Part shown: positions 62,624 through 64,000 of the stretch, piece after piece
Numbering within the stretch: position 1 is the stretch's first letter
How the letters are laid out: the number at the start of each line of letters is the position of its first letter
NCBI GenBank assembly: GCA_021820525.1
Contig: JAKADM010000006.1
Location: forward strand, 1 to 64,000
DNA: 64,000 nucleotides
From: Thermoplasmata archaeon
Lineage (GTDB): Archaea; Thermoplasmatota; Thermoplasmata; Thermoplasmatales; Thermoplasmataceae
Direction: 5' to 3'
The notes under the pieces: model-generated
What the model was told of the DNA's origin: nothing
Database searches by the model: none
Seen by the model: only the letters and a program-made list of their open reading frames with translations
Translations under genes and position numbers: made by a program

Positions 62624-62636
62624 ATCGATTTTCGAT
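62624..62636. repeat. Palindrome in the padR promoter, candidate operator
   Basis: ATCGATTTTCGAT has perfect 5-base arms (ATCGA/TCGAT) around TTT. It sits between the TATA-like element and the padR start codon, the usual site for autorepression by PadR-type regulators. Confidence 0.5.
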
Positions 62637-62645
62637 TTACATAAT

Positions 62646-63059
62646 GTGAGAGGTGGTCTATTACATTTCTGGGTTCTTAGAATCATTGTTTTCCAGTCAA
62701 TGAATGGTTCAGAAATAATAAGGGAGATTGAAAAGAGGACCGGAGGCCACTGGAGACCAAGCCCGGGGAGCGTATATCCACTTCTATCCTCAATGGAATC
62801 TAAGGGTGAGATCAACAAAACGGTAGATGGAAAATATGCTGTAACTGAAAAAGGAAAGGCAGTCTATGCGGATATGAACAGGATCCTTGAGGGATTCATT
62901 TCCAGCGAAGATCCCGACGATGTAATTGAAGAGACACTTTACAACATAAGATTCATCAGAGAGGGCATAGGGACTGGCCATTACAGGATTGAAGATCTGG
63001 GAGGCCTCATTGAGGAGTGCAAAAAAATTGTGGAGGCGTTGAAAAATGGAGGAAAGTGA
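62646..63059 (+). CDS. PadR-family transcription regulator
   Basis: A 137-residue regulator: winged helix with LHFWVLRIIVFQSMNGSEIIREIEKRTGGHWRPSPGSVYPLLSSMESKGEI in residues 5-60, then a C-terminal dimerisation helix pair. The GTG start gives the family N-terminus. Its 3' end overlaps an exporter ATPase gene by 14 bases, the usual layout of drug-responsive PadR-ABC operons, so it probably represses this operon. Confidence 0.9.
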   Translation: MRGGLLHFWVLRIIVFQSMNGSEIIREIEKRTGGHWRPSPGSVYPLLSSMESKGEINKTVDGKYAVTEKGKAVYADMNRILEGFISSEDPDDVIEETLYNIRFIREGIGTGHYRIEDLGGLIEECKKIVEALKNGGK

Positions 63060-64000
63060 ATATATTCTTGAGACTGAGAATCTTGTCAAAACCTATCCGG
63101 GTGGAATTAAGGCGGTTCAGGGAATCAATCTAAGGATTAAGAAGGGCCAGATATATGGATTTTTGGGACCAAACGGGGCTGGTAAAAGTACAACTATAAA
63201 GATGCTTTCCACATCCATCAAGCCCACTTCCGGAACTGCTAAAATAATGGGTTATGACATTGTAAAGGATTCAATGAATGTGCGAAGGATAATAGGTGTT
63301 GTGCCTCAGGATCTTACAACAGATGAAGACCTGAAGGGGATTGAAAATATCCAGATGGTTGCAAGATTTTACGACATACCGGCAAGGGAGGCACGAAAGC
63401 GAGCAGAGGAACTTCTGGCTCTGGTTGACCTCTCAGATTTTGGGAATAAGTATGTGAGTTCATATTCTGGTGGCATGAGGAAGAGGCTGGAACTTGTAGT
63501 GGGTCTTGTACATAACCCAAAGGTACTCTTTCTGGACGAACCAACACTTGGGCTCGACGTTCAGACAAGAGCAAAGATGTGGGACTATATTAAGAAAATC
63601 AGGGATGAACTTGGAGTTACCATAATACTGACATCCCACTATCTGGAAGAGGTTGATTCACTTGCAGATATTATTTCCATAATTGATCATGGAAAGATCA
63701 TTGTAACGGGGACATCCGATGAACTGAAGAGTAATCTGAAGGGGGATATCATACAGATAGAATTCGCAACAGAGGCAGAGGCCAAAAAGTTTGGGGAATA
63801 CGAGAACAAAATAGATGTATCTTACCCAAAGGAAACAGAGGCGAGATTGAAGGTGAAGGACGCGGATTATGAATTACCTGAAATCATGAAATATCTGGTC
63901 AACAACAATATCAAGCCACTGAAGTTCAGCGTGCACAAACCTTCCCTTGATCAGGTATTCCTTGAATATACGGGAAGGGAGATCAGAGAGGAAGAGGGTG
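63046..64000 (+). CDS. ABC exporter ATP-binding protein (DrrA type), truncated by the window end
   Basis: The first 318 residues of an ABC-2 type ATPase; the frame runs off the end. Walker A is GPNGAGKSTT, the signature YSGGMRKRLEL, Walker B VLFLDEPTLGLD, and the switch His in TSHYLEEVD. The C-terminal extension (about residues 225-318) is the DrrA-type domain. The start ATG at 63046 lies 14 bases before the padR stop. A permease should follow outside the window. Confidence 0.93.
   Translation, partial: MEESEYILETENLVKTYPGGIKAVQGINLRIKKGQIYGFLGPNGAGKSTTIKMLSTSIKPTSGTAKIMGYDIVKDSMNVRRIIGVVPQDLTTDEDLKGIENIQMVARFYDIPAREARKRAEELLALVDLSDFGNKYVSSYSGGMRKRLELVVGLVHNPKVLFLDEPTLGLDVQTRAKMWDYIKKIRDELGVTIILTSHYLEEVDSLADIISIIDHGKIIVTGTSDELKSNLKGDIIQIEFATEAEAKKFGEYENKIDVSYPKETEARLKVKDADYELPEIMKYLVNNNIKPLKFSVHKPSLDQVFLEYTGREIREEEG

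Noticed and set aside
1-64000. CRISPR array, IS element, integrated virus or rRNA
   Set aside because: No repeat-spacer series, transposase, integrase or rRNA sequence was seen. The two tRNA 3' ends were compared by eye with the surroundings for a duplicated attachment site; none was found.

Overview
The window is chromosomal DNA of an archaeon, most likely an acidophilic heterotroph of the order Thermoplasmatales (Euryarchaeota). Archaeal information genes show this: Alba, NMD3, PriS, an Lhr helicase, RNase P subunit Rnp4, Rpo7, Spt4, S24e and S27ae, and GTP-dependent dephospho-CoA kinase. Also fitting are a membrane-anchored S53 (acid) protease, a fused PGI/PMI and an archaeal-type phosphoglycolate phosphatase. 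The order is inferred from gene content and cannot be confirmed here. Genes are dense, often overlap by 1-4 bases, and many starts lie about 25 bases after a TATA-like element, which implies leaderless transcripts. Several start codons are TTG or GTG.

Layout. 1-4.6 kb: a MoxR/DUF58/membrane-protein operon ending in an amidohydrolase. 4.6-10 kb: pheS, a metallophosphoesterase overlapping hemA tail to tail, a methyltransferase and a small surface protein. 10-15.4 kb: Rnp4, phosphoglycolate phosphatase, and a minus-strand operon of a HisA-like gene, pyrD, pyrK, queE and pyrC. 15.5-20.9 kb: a universal stress protein convergent with a complete kdpFABC potassium pump operon; the 32-residue kdpF was found by hand. 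21-22.5 kb: Elp3. 22.5-23.5 kb: an AT-rich gene-poor kilobase with a possible decayed ORF. 23.5-28.4 kb: an adenosine-specific kinase family gene, tRNA-Arg(CCG), an apparently frameshifted TPR-like gene, a lone ABC ATPase, a rubrerythrin-DUF3501 pair and PriS. 28.4-33.2 kb: the S53 protease and an ALDH7-type aldehyde dehydrogenase.

33.3-37.3 kb: prenyl diphosphate synthase, ArsA-type ATPase and a small partner, a small cysteine-rich CWC protein, Alba, an Lrp regulator and tRNA-Leu(TAA). 37.5-45.4 kb: an SRPBCC-like protein, acetyl-CoA synthetase, acyl-CoA dehydrogenase, NMD3, arginine deiminase and PGI/PMI. 45.3-49.2 kb: RqcH/NFACT and the rpo7-spt4-dephospho-CoA kinase-rps24e-rps27ae operon. 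49.3-56.1 kb: DUF2175, DUF763 and a 1710-residue Lhr-type helicase. 56-64 kb: winged-helix regulator, surface proteins, an MDR dehydrogenase, an E1-like enzyme, a HAD phosphatase, a PIG-V-like glycosyltransferase, and a PadR regulator with an ABC exporter ATPase that runs off the end.

This is mostly a core chromosomal region: no IS element, CRISPR array, rRNA or integrated virus was seen. The points most worth following are the very long Lhr helicase, the pyrimidine operon carrying queE and a HisA-like gene, kdpFABC without kdpDE but facing a USP protein, the upstream ORF on rpo7, the S53 protease without its usual propeptide, palindromes in the acs and padR promoters, and several small genes missed by length cut-offs.
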